From Haliscomenobacter sp041740695 (GTDB lineage Bacteria; Bacteroidota; Bacteroidia; Chitinophagales; Saprospiraceae), in the NCBI RefSeq assembly GCF_041740695.1, contig NZ_JBGSLK010000108.1, positions 1 to 64,000 on the forward strand: a stretch of DNA of 64,000 nucleotides. Direction: 5' to 3'. How positions within the stretch are numbered: the first letter of the stretch is position 1; each line of letters opens with the position of its first letter. The notes beneath the pieces were generated by a model. It was not told where the DNA came from. It saw nothing but the letters and a program-made list of their open reading frames with translations, and ran no database searches. Both the position numbers and the translations under genes were made by a program. Shown in pieces: positions 1 to 8,989 of the stretch.

Positions 1-81
1 AAAAAATACACTCCCCTTTTCATTCCAAATTTTTAAGCAAAAAAAATGTATAAAGCAGTTGAAAGGCTGCTGGTATACAGC

Positions 82-102
82 TTTTCACTTTTCACTTTTC
101 AC
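82..102. repeat. Short tandem repeat, three TTTTCAC units
   Basis: Three direct copies of a 7-base unit (TTTTCAC) lie just beyond the stop codon of the lipoprotein gene at 104-736. It is a simple-sequence tract with no coding potential. A comparable 7-base array (AAAGATG/CATCTTT) is found at 37.2 kb, also at the 3' end of a minus-strand gene. The rest of 1-81 shows no feature. Confidence 0.6.
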
Positions 103-103
103 T

Positions 104-736
104 TTATTCCCCTCCTTCCACCAACTGCCTGCCCGCTTGAGTAAAGGCTTCCAGATCGGCTAAGAGCGACTTGGCCTGCTCGGCGATGTTGTGAAGTTCT
201 TCTACGTTTTGGTTTAACTTTTGGCGAATACTGGAAGCGACCAGCACCATGTGGAAGTCGTTGCCCGATTCCAAAACGCTGGTCACTTTGTCGATGCTTT
301 GGCCTGCTTCTTTATAGGTCACATCCCATTTTTTGCGCAATTCTGCGTTTTTACCCAACTCATCTTTGCGCAATTTTTCGTTGTTGATGCTGCTGCTCAA
401 CTGATCCAGGGTGCCAAAGTATTCATCTGAACTTTTCCCAACGCGTTCAAAATCGTTTTTCAATTTGTTGTACCTGGCCTGAATGCCCGTCCATTCTTTT
501 TCGAAATCTTTGGACACTTCGGGCAAATCTGGGTTGGCTTGGGTCAAACTTTCTTCTGCTTCTTGCAGCGTTTCGACTACTTGTGAAGAGAGCTTAACCC
601 GATTTTTTTCAAAAGACTCGATCGAGCTTTTTAAAACTTCGCCGTGTTTCAGCGCTTTTTTGGTTGTTTCCCAGCGGCAAGCCCCTAGGCTGAGCACCAG
701 CAAAAGCAGGGTGCCAATCATTGTTTTACGAATCAT
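104..736 (-). CDS. Coiled-coil lipoprotein of unknown function
   Basis: A 210-residue protein begins with a lipoprotein signal: charged MIRK, a hydrophobic stretch and the lipobox LSLGAC, so Cys20 would be lipidated. The rest is hydrophilic and predominantly helical, rich in Lys, Glu, Ser and Gln, with heptad-like spacing expected of a coiled coil. It faintly recalls DUF2959-type proteins, but I cannot establish this from the sequence. The start lies 12 bp downstream of the stop of the caspase-lipase gene on the same strand, so the two are probably co-transcribed. A periplasmic or outer-membrane-facing structural or partner role is inference only. Confidence 0.75.
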   Translation of the reverse strand: MIRKTMIGTLLLLVLSLGACRWETTKKALKHGEVLKSSIESFEKNRVKLSSQVVETLQEAEESLTQANPDLPEVSKDFEKEWTGIQARYNKLKNDFERVGKSSDEYFGTLDQLSSSINNEKLRKDELGKNAELRKKWDVTYKEAGQSIDKVTSVLESGNDFHMVLVASSIRQKLNQNVEELHNIAEQAKSLLADLEAFTQAGRQLVEGGE

Positions 737-748
737 CTTGAGATTGAA

Positions 749-3700
749 TTATTTTTTTAACAGCTCCAAAATTTTGTTCAAACTATCTCCAACTGTGAAA
801 TAGTTCAGGTGATGGCATTTGGCATCGAAGAATAGGGGTGCAGGCTTGCGTTTGCTGGGTACCCGCTTGATGCTATTGACACCTACGGCAATGTCGTTTG
901 GTTCTTTAAAAAAGATGGCTGCCACGTTTTTAAAAAGTTTGTTGACCAAACGTTTGGCTTGGTTGTCGGTCTCCAAAAACCAATCGAGGTGCCCAGCAAC
1001 GACATAATACGGAATTTGGGGGTCCTTGCTCAATTCCAGATTTTTGAGGAAACGACCTTTGCTCTCGTAGTTCATTTGGTCCAGGCTGATGGTCAGGCTT
1101 TGGGAACCTTTCAAAATTCCCATGATGCTGGCGATGGCCGGAATGGCTAAACCAGCATTGACAGCCAAGGGTAAGAGCAGGAGGGCATTGTCGCGGTACT
1201 TGAGCGCATGAGATAAATTCGAACCTCCATTGGGCGTACCCGCCAGGATGAGTTTGGTTACGACGGTATTGCCACCGAGTTGTTCGATGTAACAACGTGA
1301 GACCAAACCACCCATGGAATGAGCCAGAATGGTGAATTTTTTGCCGAGCTTCCCTTTTTTATCGGCTTTGAGCCCCACGGCAATGAGCGCTTCTTTGAAT
1401 TTACCCGCATTGGCCTCGATGGTCGAGTTGAGGTTTTCGTAGTCATAGGCGAGCACCAGATCTACCGTTTTGTTGCGCTGCGCCTGCGCCATACTCGCCG
1501 CCATTTCCTGGGTATTGCCGATGATGCCATGCATGACCAGCAGGATATTTTTGGCTTTTGCAACCTTTTCCTTCACCCCTGTATCGTGGTAAATGGGTTT
1601 TCCATTTCCGTATTCAATCCAGCAGAGTTTATTGAGGTTTTCGCGACCCAGGACTACTTTGTAAAAGCAGAGTTTGAGTGCGCGGAATACACTTCTGTTT
1701 TCCGCTTTTACGTCCGGGATGCTGCGGATGGCAATCTCAACTTTGCCGGAGGCATTGGCTTGTGCATCACCAACCGGGATAAAATCTTCGCCGTCAAAAG
1801 TGAGCGGAAGGATAAATTCGCCCTCTCCAAGCTTTTCATCGAGCTCAATGATGAGGGGATTATTCTCTAGATCCAGATCATTTTCCAGTTCGCTCAACTC
1901 CAGGGTGTCTGGTAAATTTGCATTTAAATCACGGCTAGTATAATCAAGGGAAAGTAGGTTGTTCCAACCTAATATTTGGGGCAAAGTGGCTACAGTATTC
2001 AAATCCCGCGTTGAATTACCCGCAGTGGATAGGGAAACTTTCGCCTTGAAGGTGTCGTGCCCTTTGATGGTAATTTTACCTCCAGCAAGTTTGGTTTCAC
2101 TTTTGCCTACTTCTCCGGCTTGGGTGCTAAGTTTGAAGACAATTGTTTTGCTGAACCAATCGTTATCAGGGGCTTTTTTATCCTGGCCTTTTTTGACCAG
2201 ATCGCGACCACCCGCTAAACTGTCAATACCCCGTCCTGATTTTTTCCAAAATTCTATTGTTTCTCCCAAACCTTCAAGGTCATCTTTTTCCAATAAAAAT
2301 TCTTCGTTGATTTTAGTTGTGCTAATGATAAATTTAACCACTTCGATGCTTTCCTTTTTCCCTGGAGGAACGGCAAATTCCAAAAAGTCAGGCTGTATAA
2401 ATTGACCTTGCGCTGGAATTTCATCGGCAGTGAGGTAATCACCATTCAAGGAAACCACGCCATAGTTGGGTGAAAAATACAAGGCTTTGCAAAACAGTGT
2501 GGCTCCGGTGGTATTTTTGAGCTCTAAATCCAAGGCCAAACGGTATTTGCCATTCTGATTTTTGCCCAATTGAACATTAACAACTTCCGTATTTGGATTG
2601 GCCGGGTCGGTAATCCCTTTGGTCAAAATTTGCCCGGTGTCGGTATTCTTAGCGGTAATCTGAAAAGCATTGCGATTGAATTGGGTGCTGCGGTTGTCCA
2701 ATAACAAGTTTTGCTCCCATTTGGCAATGCCATCCAGGATTTCCAGGGCCAATTCAAACACTGGATCGTCGTCGTCCCCAGCAATCCTTTTAATCAAGGT
2801 GTTGCTTTCCTGGTTGTAAATTTCCAACACATCCTGATCCAGATCCACTCTATATTTGCCACCTACTTTTCCTTCTACGAATTCAAAATAGGGAGACAAG
2901 CGGCTTTTGCCCATTTTTTGTTGAACACTCAAGTAGGCCTGGTAACGCTTTTTCCCTTTTTCGGTGGCTTTAAGAGCGATCGTATAGGGGATACTGGGCA
3001 AGCTCAGCAACTTTGCTTCGTAGCTGCTGTTCATATCTAGGCTCAAACCATTGCTCAAAACCACGGTACTATCCTGAAAACCAACCCCGCTGGTACTGGC
3101 TCTCCCTAGTGACTTACCCGTTTTTTGCTCCACAATCTCAAACTCGGCAACTTTATTCAACTCGGTAGAAAGCCCGTGTACCGCGCCGCAGTTGATGTTC
3201 CAGGCATTTTTATCATTGGCGCTGAGCAGGTATACCGAGCGTTGGCCCAGGTCTTTGGCAGAGCCCAAATTCAAAAACTTTTGCCAGGGGTCAAAACCAG
3301 CGATTGGTTCAAACTGAGGGTGTTGTTTTTCAACCGAACGAAACATCGAAGCCTGACAACGGGTGTACAAATCGGCATAACTGACGCTGGGATCGTTTTC
3401 GAGGACCTTCAACAAGTTGTAAGAAAACATTCCGCGCTGGTTCTTCAGCTCAAACGCTTTCTCTTGCCGATCACATGCCGACATCATGAGGTGGCTAGCC
3501 AGTGGCAATTCGTTGGGGCGAGGCCCTTTTGGGAAGTTTTTGACGAAATACCCATCCAGATAAGTGGAGTAGGGGCGGGTTTCGGTGCGTTCTGGGAAAA
3601 AGAATTGTCGGGCCTTGCCCAAGCTTACATCATCAATGGCGCGTGAAATGGTGCCGGAATGGCAACAGTCGAAAATAGTGACGAGGTGTGCGCCCTGTTG

Positions 3701-4108
3701 CTGGACTCGTTGCAAAAGAATCCGGATCTCCTTGTCAGACAGACAATACTTTCCACTCAAGCCACTGTCGTAACACACAATGCCTTCGTGTACACCCGTA
3801 GGATCGATCCATTCAAATTCCGGTGCCGCTTTCTCTTGGGTGCCGTGGCCACTGTAATAAAGGAGTACTACATCACCTTTTACCGCTTTGGCGAGATGAT
3901 CTGGTCCCAGATACTTGCAAATGTTCTGATAAGTAGCATCCTGATTGATCAAGGTAAGGCTCGGCGCGAGGTCAAAGGCTTTGGCATAAGTACTCGATAA
4001 ATAGTCTTTCATCGCCGCCACATCGTTGCGGCACCCATCCAAAGGGGTGATTTTTGAATCTGGATGATAGGTGTCGATGCCAATAAAAAGGGAATATAGC
4101 TTGTTCAT
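749..4108 (-). CDS. Caspase-family peptidase fused to an alpha/beta-hydrolase lipase domain
   Basis: This 1119-residue protein has a caspase-like (C14, metacaspase/orthocaspase) domain at about residues 1-270. The catalytic His lies in LLYYSGHGTQ (near residue 88) and the catalytic Cys in FDCCHSGTISR (near 147). A central region of about 550 residues is beta-rich and unassigned. The C-terminal third contains an alpha/beta-hydrolase fold with a lipase-type nucleophile elbow, LAHSMGG (Ser near 930), preceded by an oxyanion-like stretch LLVMHGIIG. No signal peptide is visible, so it probably acts in the cytoplasm. Bacterial caspase homologues are often regulatory or cell-death proteases with arginine or lysine specificity. 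Pairing one with a possible lipase in one chain is unusual. The downstream lipoprotein gene is probably in the same operon. Substrates are unknown. Confidence 0.88.
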   Translation of the reverse strand: MNKLYSLFIGIDTYHPDSKITPLDGCRNDVAAMKDYLSSTYAKAFDLAPSLTLINQDATYQNICKYLGPDHLAKAVKGDVVLLYYSGHGTQEKAAPEFEWIDPTGVHEGIVCYDSGLSGKYCLSDKEIRILLQRVQQQGAHLVTIFDCCHSGTISRAIDDVSLGKARQFFFPERTETRPYSTYLDGYFVKNFPKGPRPNELPLASHLMMSACDRQEKAFELKNQRGMFSYNLLKVLENDPSVSYADLYTRCQASMFRSVEKQHPQFEPIAGFDPWQKFLNLGSAKDLGQRSVYLLSANDKNAWNINCGAVHGLSTELNKVAEFEIVEQKTGKSLGRASTSGVGFQDSTVVLSNGLSLDMNSSYEAKLLSLPSIPYTIALKATEKGKKRYQAYLSVQQKMGKSRLSPYFEFVEGKVGGKYRVDLDQDVLEIYNQESNTLIKRIAGDDDDPVFELALEILDGIAKWEQNLLLDNRSTQFNRNAFQITAKNTDTGQILTKGITDPANPNTEVVNVQLGKNQNGKYRLALDLELKNTTGATLFCKALYFSPNYGVVSLNGDYLTADEIPAQGQFIQPDFLEFAVPPGKKESIEVVKFIISTTKINEEFLLEKDDLEGLGETIEFWKKSGRGIDSLAGGRDLVKKGQDKKAPDNDWFSKTIVFKLSTQAGEVGKSETKLAGGKITIKGHDTFKAKVSLSTAGNSTRDLNTVATLPQILGWNNLLSLDYTSRDLNANLPDTLELSELENDLDLENNPLIIELDEKLGEGEFILPLTFDGEDFIPVGDAQANASGKVEIAIRSIPDVKAENRSVFRALKLCFYKVVLGRENLNKLCWIEYGNGKPIYHDTGVKEKVAKAKNILLVMHGIIGNTQEMAASMAQAQRNKTVDLVLAYDYENLNSTIEANAGKFKEALIAVGLKADKKGKLGKKFTILAHSMGGLVSRCYIEQLGGNTVVTKLILAGTPNGGSNLSHALKYRDNALLLLPLAVNAGLAIPAIASIMGILKGSQSLTISLDQMNYESKGRFLKNLELSKDPQIPYYVVAGHLDWFLETDNQAKRLVNKLFKNVAAIFFKEPNDIAVGVNSIKRVPSKRKPAPLFFDAKCHHLNYFTVGDSLNKILELLKK

Positions 4109-4257
4109 ACAATGTATTGGTTCATAGAGTCAGTTGCTTAGGATAACGAAAAGTACTAATTTTAAATTTTTGGTGAACAATATTTCATAAAATTAAAGCA
4201 GCTAGGCAACGCTTTTTACCCCAGACTTGTACTAGGATAAAACATTCGAGCACTCAT

Positions 4258-4794
4258 ATGGAGAACCGTGACATGGCTGATGTACTGGAGGGTTGCCGAC
4301 GCAAAGATCGTGCAGCCCAAAAGGAACTGTACCGGCAGTTTTACGGTTACGCCATGTCAATTTGTTTGCGTTATTGCGACAACGAGGATGAAGCCATTGA
4401 GGTAGCCAATGATGCATTTTTAAAGGTTTTTCTCAACATCAAAAGTTACAATCCTCAATTGCCTTTTAAACCGTGGTTTCGGCGAATTCTGATCAATACG
4501 GCGATCAATCACATCAAGCAGAAACAGAAACTCAAAATCGGCACACTGATGGACACTGAATACAACATTCCTGATACCGAAGAAATCCTGGCCAGATTGG
4601 GCTTTCAGGAATTGATGAAATTGGTGCGGTCGCTTTCCACGGCTTACCGCACGGTGTTTAACTTGTATGTATTGGATGGCTTTACCCACGAGGAAATTTC
4701 ACAACAACTGGGGATTTCGGTGGGCACCTCCAAATCCAATTTATCCAAAGCACGCGAGCGTTTGCGGCAAATGATCTTGCAACAAATGCAATAG
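4258..4794 (+). CDS. ECF-type RNA polymerase sigma factor
   Basis: The 178-residue product has the two-domain ECF sigma-70 layout. Region 2 (about residues 12-80) includes the core-binding and -10 recognition helices, for example DEAIEVANDAFLKVF and FKPWFRRILINTAINH. Region 4 (about 115-170) has a helix-turn-helix in GFTHEEISQQLGISVGTSKS. It would redirect RNA polymerase to a small regulon. The gene following 23 bp downstream encodes a protein with an N-terminal cytosolic segment and one membrane helix, the usual arrangement for a cognate anti-sigma factor. No recognisable autoregulated promoter was found upstream. The ATG at 4258 is the first one in frame with the conserved region. Confidence 0.93.
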   Translation: MENRDMADVLEGCRRKDRAAQKELYRQFYGYAMSICLRYCDNEDEAIEVANDAFLKVFLNIKSYNPQLPFKPWFRRILINTAINHIKQKQKLKIGTLMDTEYNIPDTEEILARLGFQELMKLVRSLSTAYRTVFNLYVLDGFTHEEISQQLGISVGTSKSNLSKARERLRQMILQQMQ

Positions 4795-4817
4795 ATTAGG
4801 AGTAGACTTTTATTGCC

Positions 4818-6146
4818 ATGAAGGATTTTGTAGATGATTTGTACAGGCGGGCTTCAGAAGATCCAGACATCCCCTTCAACGAAGAGGCTTGGGACCGGAT
4901 GGATCAAAAATTGGACTACGCAGCGCGGAAGCGGCGGCGTGGTCTGTTGTGGTTGTTCTTCTTCTTATTCGTTTCCCTTGGGGCTGGTCTTCTTTGGGGC
5001 ATTCAGGGTACGGACATTCCCGAACAAAAAATTAAAAAAGAAAAATACACTGGCCCTGTTGCTGGAAATGCGCAGCCTGAGCAAAAAAATAAGACCAGAT
5101 CTGGGCATGAGTCAAACTTGAATACAGCTGGACAAACCCAGGCCAGTGAATCCAGCGCGGATATTGCCGCAACTAAAGATCCGAAGGAAAAAGAAAATGT
5201 GAAGCAAACAGATTATTCACTCAAAACAAAACCACGCTTATTTACATCGGAACAGCAGGGTTCTCTCAAGCATTCCAAACCATTGGCTAGAAATAAGCCA
5301 AAGTTAGAAGCCCCAATCAATCAGAACACGCCTAAATTTGTAGAGGACCTTGCTGTTGTTTCACCTCCAGTAGAAGGAAATTTTACAAAAGTGGACACTG
5401 TTTTAAAAGACATAGAAGTTGAGTCTGCTTGGTTTGGATTAGAAGCTTTGCCAGGAGCTTTGGCATTGAGCCAGTTAGTTCTGAATCGACTCCCAGAGCC
5501 TATGATTATTGGTTGCACAATGACAATTCCCCCAGTTGCAAAAATTAAAACCTGGGGCCTCGGCCTCAGCGCTGGTCCCGATTTGGCTTCCGTAAATGCG
5601 GATGGCAGCACTGCTTACGGTTTAAATGCTGGATTGGCCTTTGATTACCGCATTGGCAGGCGTTGGGTGTTCCAGGCATCCGGGCAATATTTGCTTAAAA
5701 ATTACATCGCTGATCAGCGGGAATACGTTGCTCCTTCTGGTTTTTGGCCTACCCGTTCTTACCCGAGCTCTACGGAAGGTACTTGCGATATGTTGCAGTG
5801 GAGTGTGGATTTGCGCTACAATTGGTTGGCCAAGCCGAAGTTCAAAAGTTTTATCTCTCTTGGATCTTCCTCCTGGACGATCTTGAAAGAAAAATATGAG
5901 TTTTATTATGCCAAAGACTATCCTGGCTTGATCTATGATTGGTCGAGTGGGCAGAACAAAAATTATTGGCTATCCATGGCTCAAATGGGTATTGGCATTG
6001 AAAAAACGATCCGACCGGGCTTGAGTTTGCAGCTCAACTGGTTTGCACAAATGCCGTTACAGGGCGTGGGCAATGGAAAAGTGGAGATTTACTCCAGCGG
6101 CCTGGGCTTTATGGTGCACAAACAAATGGGGAGATTGAAAAAATAG
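4818..6146 (+). CDS. Membrane-anchored protein with outer-membrane beta-barrel-like C-terminus, putative anti-sigma partner
   Basis: The 442-residue product starts with a short cytosolic segment (residues 1-41, with EEAWDRMDQKLD, typical of Bacteroidota anti-sigma-like proteins). One transmembrane helix follows (about 42-63, LLWLFFFLFVSLGAGLLWG). Then comes a low-complexity Lys/Glu/Ser/Thr linker (about 65-200) and a C-terminal region with alternating aromatic strands resembling a porin-family or OMP-beta-barrel domain (about 240-440). It directly follows the ECF sigma gene, so the N-terminus may bind the sigma factor, but no classic zinc-binding anti-sigma motif is present. The gene is convergent with the MOSC gene; their stop codons are only 2 bp apart. 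Confidence 0.8.
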   Translation: MKDFVDDLYRRASEDPDIPFNEEAWDRMDQKLDYAARKRRRGLLWLFFFLFVSLGAGLLWGIQGTDIPEQKIKKEKYTGPVAGNAQPEQKNKTRSGHESNLNTAGQTQASESSADIAATKDPKEKENVKQTDYSLKTKPRLFTSEQQGSLKHSKPLARNKPKLEAPINQNTPKFVEDLAVVSPPVEGNFTKVDTVLKDIEVESAWFGLEALPGALALSQLVLNRLPEPMIIGCTMTIPPVAKIKTWGLGLSAGPDLASVNADGSTAYGLNAGLAFDYRIGRRWVFQASGQYLLKNYIADQREYVAPSGFWPTRSYPSSTEGTCDMLQWSVDLRYNWLAKPKFKSFISLGSSSWTILKEKYEFYYAKDYPGLIYDWSSGQNKNYWLSMAQMGIGIEKTIRPGLSLQLNWFAQMPLQGVGNGKVEIYSSGLGFMVHKQMGRLKK

Positions 6147-6148
6147 GT

Positions 6149-6955
6149 TTAAAGCACCACCAATTCATCCCCCACACGAATCATACCCGTCCCCAAAGTA
6201 ATCAAATTCATGCCAAACAATACTTTATTCCCCTGTGTACGGTAAGTTGCCAGCGTTTTAAGTGGGTCTCCGCCCGTATGCCGCAGGCCAGTATCCTGAT
6301 CCGTAGTCGTCAAAATACAGCGGCCACAAGGTTTGATCCCCCGAAAAGATATACCGCCGATCAATAGCTCACTCCAGGTGTCTTCTTGATATGGCGCGCC
6401 ACCCGCAAACACAATATTGGGCCGAAAACGATTCATCGGCACGGGTTCGGCCAGGCGTTGATTCAGATCTGCCAGCGAGGTTTCACCCAGCAGCAAATAA
6501 GGATAAGCGTCGGCAAAGCTTACATTCATTGGCATTTGTACCCGCTCGGGCTCAACCTGCCTTGGCGAATCATCAGGAAGGTAAACCAAACGAATTTTCG
6601 ACTCCAACGCTTTGCTCAACCAGGCATCAGCGGCATCGTCCAGTGCCAATGCGTCGCAAAAGTCGTCCCAAATTTGCACCGTAAAACGTTCACTGGAATT
6701 GGCCTGAAGAGGTACCTGGAGCATGCCTAGCTCTGGTTTGGTCCGATGGCGAATCAATAGGTATTCAGTAGTGATTTCCGTTTGCAGCAAAGCCAATGCA
6801 CCCACTTCCCGCTGGGTGAGGAACCGATTGTTTTCATTGATCAAAAGCCAGCGACGATCGTGCTGAAAGCCCCGTTCGGTAACCAGCGCTTCTTGAACGG
6901 CAATGCCTGCAAGGGATTTGACCGGGTAAATATGGAGTTGGGTGAGGTTGAACAT
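6149..6955 (-). CDS. MOSC-domain protein with N-terminal beta-barrel domain
   Basis: The 268-residue protein has the MOSC_N beta-barrel domain (about 1-120, beginning LTQLHIYPVKSLAG) and a MOSC domain (about 125-268). The latter includes MNRFRPNIVFAGG, GIKPCGRC with the conserved cysteine, and TGGDPLKTLATYR. Family members resemble the C-terminal domain of molybdenum cofactor sulfurase and mitochondrial amidoxime-reducing component, and bind molybdenum cofactor to reduce N-hydroxylated compounds such as 6-hydroxylaminopurine. Length and motif order are normal for the family. No molybdenum cofactor gene is nearby, so the substrate is open. A -7-like element (see 6981-6988) lies 26 bp before the start. 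Confidence 0.9.
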   Translation of the reverse strand: MFNLTQLHIYPVKSLAGIAVQEALVTERGFQHDRRWLLINENNRFLTQREVGALALLQTEITTEYLLIRHRTKPELGMLQVPLQANSSERFTVQIWDDFCDALALDDAADAWLSKALESKIRLVYLPDDSPRQVEPERVQMPMNVSFADAYPYLLLGETSLADLNQRLAEPVPMNRFRPNIVFAGGAPYQEDTWSELLIGGISFRGIKPCGRCILTTTDQDTGLRHTGGDPLKTLATYRTQGNKVLFGMNLITLGTGMIRVGDELVVL

Positions 6956-6980
6956 ATGGGCTTAAATGATTTTGAAGCGC

Positions 6981-6988
6981 CAAAGATA
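6981..6988 (-). promoter_or_regulatory. Candidate Bacteroidota -7 element for the MOSC gene
   Basis: Read on the minus strand the sequence is TATCTTTG, a perfect TAnnTTTG. It would start transcription about 20 bases before the MOSC ATG. No TTTG or TTG is present at the preferred 19-22 bp upstream (a TTG occurs after only 14 bp), so support is limited to the -7 box and its position. Confidence 0.4.
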
Positions 6989-7063
6989 TGGATTTGCCCG
7001 ATCAACATTCCGAATAAACATCAAAATTGTATCTTGCACTAGTCTTCCAAAACTACTATGTGA

Positions 7064-8989
7064 ATGCGTACCCAAAAACTAATGATTGCCTTGTTGTTTT
7101 GCCTCGGGAGCATAGTGGCCAGTTTTGGCCAAATGACCTTCGATGGTTTATTACAGGCAAGCCACAATACCTCAAACGACACCTTGCGTATCAATGCCTA
7201 CAATGATTTGGCCCGAATGCATATTCCCGATTCGTTGGGATTGGCTGAAAACTGGGCAAATCGAGCATACACTCAGGCTCAAAAAATCAATTACACCAAA
7301 GGCCTCATTTATGCGACCAAAAACAAAGGTTTAATTGCCGACTATCGCGGCGAGTTGAGCAAAGCGATCGACTATTATGATGCAGGGATCAAAGTATGTG
7401 CTCAATCTACAAAATGGGCCAAAGAACGGATTGATTTTATAGCCAACAAAGGAGTCGCTTATTACTTTGCTGGAGACCTGGGGAAAGCCATTCAATTTTA
7501 TAGCGAAGCGGAAAAAGCATTGTCAAAAGACCAAAAGAATCCCACATACGCCAAAGTAATCAACAATCTAGCAACCGTTTACCGCAATCTGAAAAAGTAC
7601 CCTGAGGCCATTCGGATGTACAAAAAATCACTTTTTATCAAAAAACAAACCGCGGATAGCATCGGCATCGCGAATACCTTGAACAACATCGGCCTTTGTT
7701 ATGCCTACCAGAATGTACCCCGGGAAAGTGTCAAGTATTTGACCCAGGCTCAAAAAGTCTACCGTGCCTTGGGACAAACCTCAGACTTGTTGAGTGTTAA
7801 TGTTTCTCTCGCTGTTGCCTTCAACGAATTAGGGCAATTGGCTAAAGCAAAACAGTTGCTGAAAAAATCCATCACTTTGCCCTACTTGAAACTACCTATT
7901 CACGACCTGACACAGGCTAAATTGTTGTATGTGAAAATTCTGTATGGGGACAAGGAATACCAACAAGCGCAGGCAGTTTTGCAAGAAATTGAACCAGAAA
8001 TCCTTAAAACCAATTTCCTCAAAACCAAGGTCACGTACCATGAATGGAAGGCTTATGTGCTGCATGCTTTGCAACAAAAAGACGCAGCTTACCAGGCATT
8101 GATCCAGCACAAATTGTACTTGGATACGCTGAATACGGAAGTAAAACTGAGTTTGGAAAAAGACATGGAGGCCAAGTACCTCAACCAGGAGAAGGAAGCC
8201 CAAATTCAAATCCAGAAATTGCAAATTCTAAAAAACAAACGGGAAAGACTCGTTTTCGTTTTTGCCTTGCTGGCACTCTTGCTCATTTTGGGCTTTGCTT
8301 ATCGCTTATCTGCACAACGCAAAAAAGCCAATCAATTATTGGGTAAAAAAAACAAACAAATTCAAGAGGCTCTGGAAGACAAAGAAACCTTGCTGAAAGA
8401 AATTCACCATCGGGTAAAAAACAACCTGCAAATTATTTCCTCCTTGTTGAGTTTGCAATCGCGGCGCATTGAGGATCCCAAAGTTTTGGAAGCCATTCAA
8501 GACGGCCAGAATCGGGTGCACTCGATGGCTTTGATCCACGAAAACCTTTATCAGGATGAAAACCTGGTCAAAGTGGATGCCCAGCTTTACATTGACCAAT
8601 TGATTGAAAACCTGATCCGCAGTTACAACGTTAATCCCAAGGGGGTTACTTTTACCAAAAACATTGATCATTTGACCCTCGATGTGGATACTCTCATCCC
8701 TTTGGGTTTAATTTTGAATGAGCTGATCAGCAATACCCTGAAATACGCTTTTGAACCAAATAAATCGGGCCAGGTCAGCCTAAGCCTGAAACAACAAGAA
8801 GAGGGTCTTTTGCTCAATGTTTCAGACAACGGCCAGGGTTTTCCGCCAAATTTTAATACCCAAAATTTAAAAAGTCTAGGTTTTCGGCTCATCAATTCTT
8901 TCACCAAAAAACTCAATGGTGTACTGAAAACCTGGAATGAGCAGGGCGCGCACGTAGAAATATTCATCCCACACTCAAAATTGAGCTGA
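7064..8989 (+). CDS. TPR-containing sensor histidine kinase (HisKA_2/HWE-like)
   Basis: The 641-residue protein has an N-terminal signal or anchor sequence (about 1-23). TPR repeats follow in the periplasmic or extracytoplasmic part (about 30-330, for example YAKVINNLATVYRNLKKYPE and ANTLNNIGLCYAY), then a transmembrane helix (about 394-414). A coiled coil leads to a HisKA_2-type phosphoacceptor in KEIHHRVKNNLQIISSLL (His near 446) and a HATPase_c domain (about 530-640) with N-box LILNELISNTLKYAF and G-box DNGQGFP. It autophosphorylates in response to an unknown signal. The next gene, a response regulator, overlaps it by one base (TGATG), so they are translationally coupled and presumably cognate. 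Confidence 0.93.
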   Translation: MRTQKLMIALLFCLGSIVASFGQMTFDGLLQASHNTSNDTLRINAYNDLARMHIPDSLGLAENWANRAYTQAQKINYTKGLIYATKNKGLIADYRGELSKAIDYYDAGIKVCAQSTKWAKERIDFIANKGVAYYFAGDLGKAIQFYSEAEKALSKDQKNPTYAKVINNLATVYRNLKKYPEAIRMYKKSLFIKKQTADSIGIANTLNNIGLCYAYQNVPRESVKYLTQAQKVYRALGQTSDLLSVNVSLAVAFNELGQLAKAKQLLKKSITLPYLKLPIHDLTQAKLLYVKILYGDKEYQQAQAVLQEIEPEILKTNFLKTKVTYHEWKAYVLHALQQKDAAYQALIQHKLYLDTLNTEVKLSLEKDMEAKYLNQEKEAQIQIQKLQILKNKRERLVFVFALLALLLILGFAYRLSAQRKKANQLLGKKNKQIQEALEDKETLLKEIHHRVKNNLQIISSLLSLQSRRIEDPKVLEAIQDGQNRVHSMALIHENLYQDENLVKVDAQLYIDQLIENLIRSYNVNPKGVTFTKNIDHLTLDVDTLIPLGLILNELISNTLKYAFEPNKSGQVSLSLKQQEEGLLLNVSDNGQGFPPNFNTQNLKSLGFRLINSFTKKLNGVLKTWNEQGAHVEIFIPHSKLS

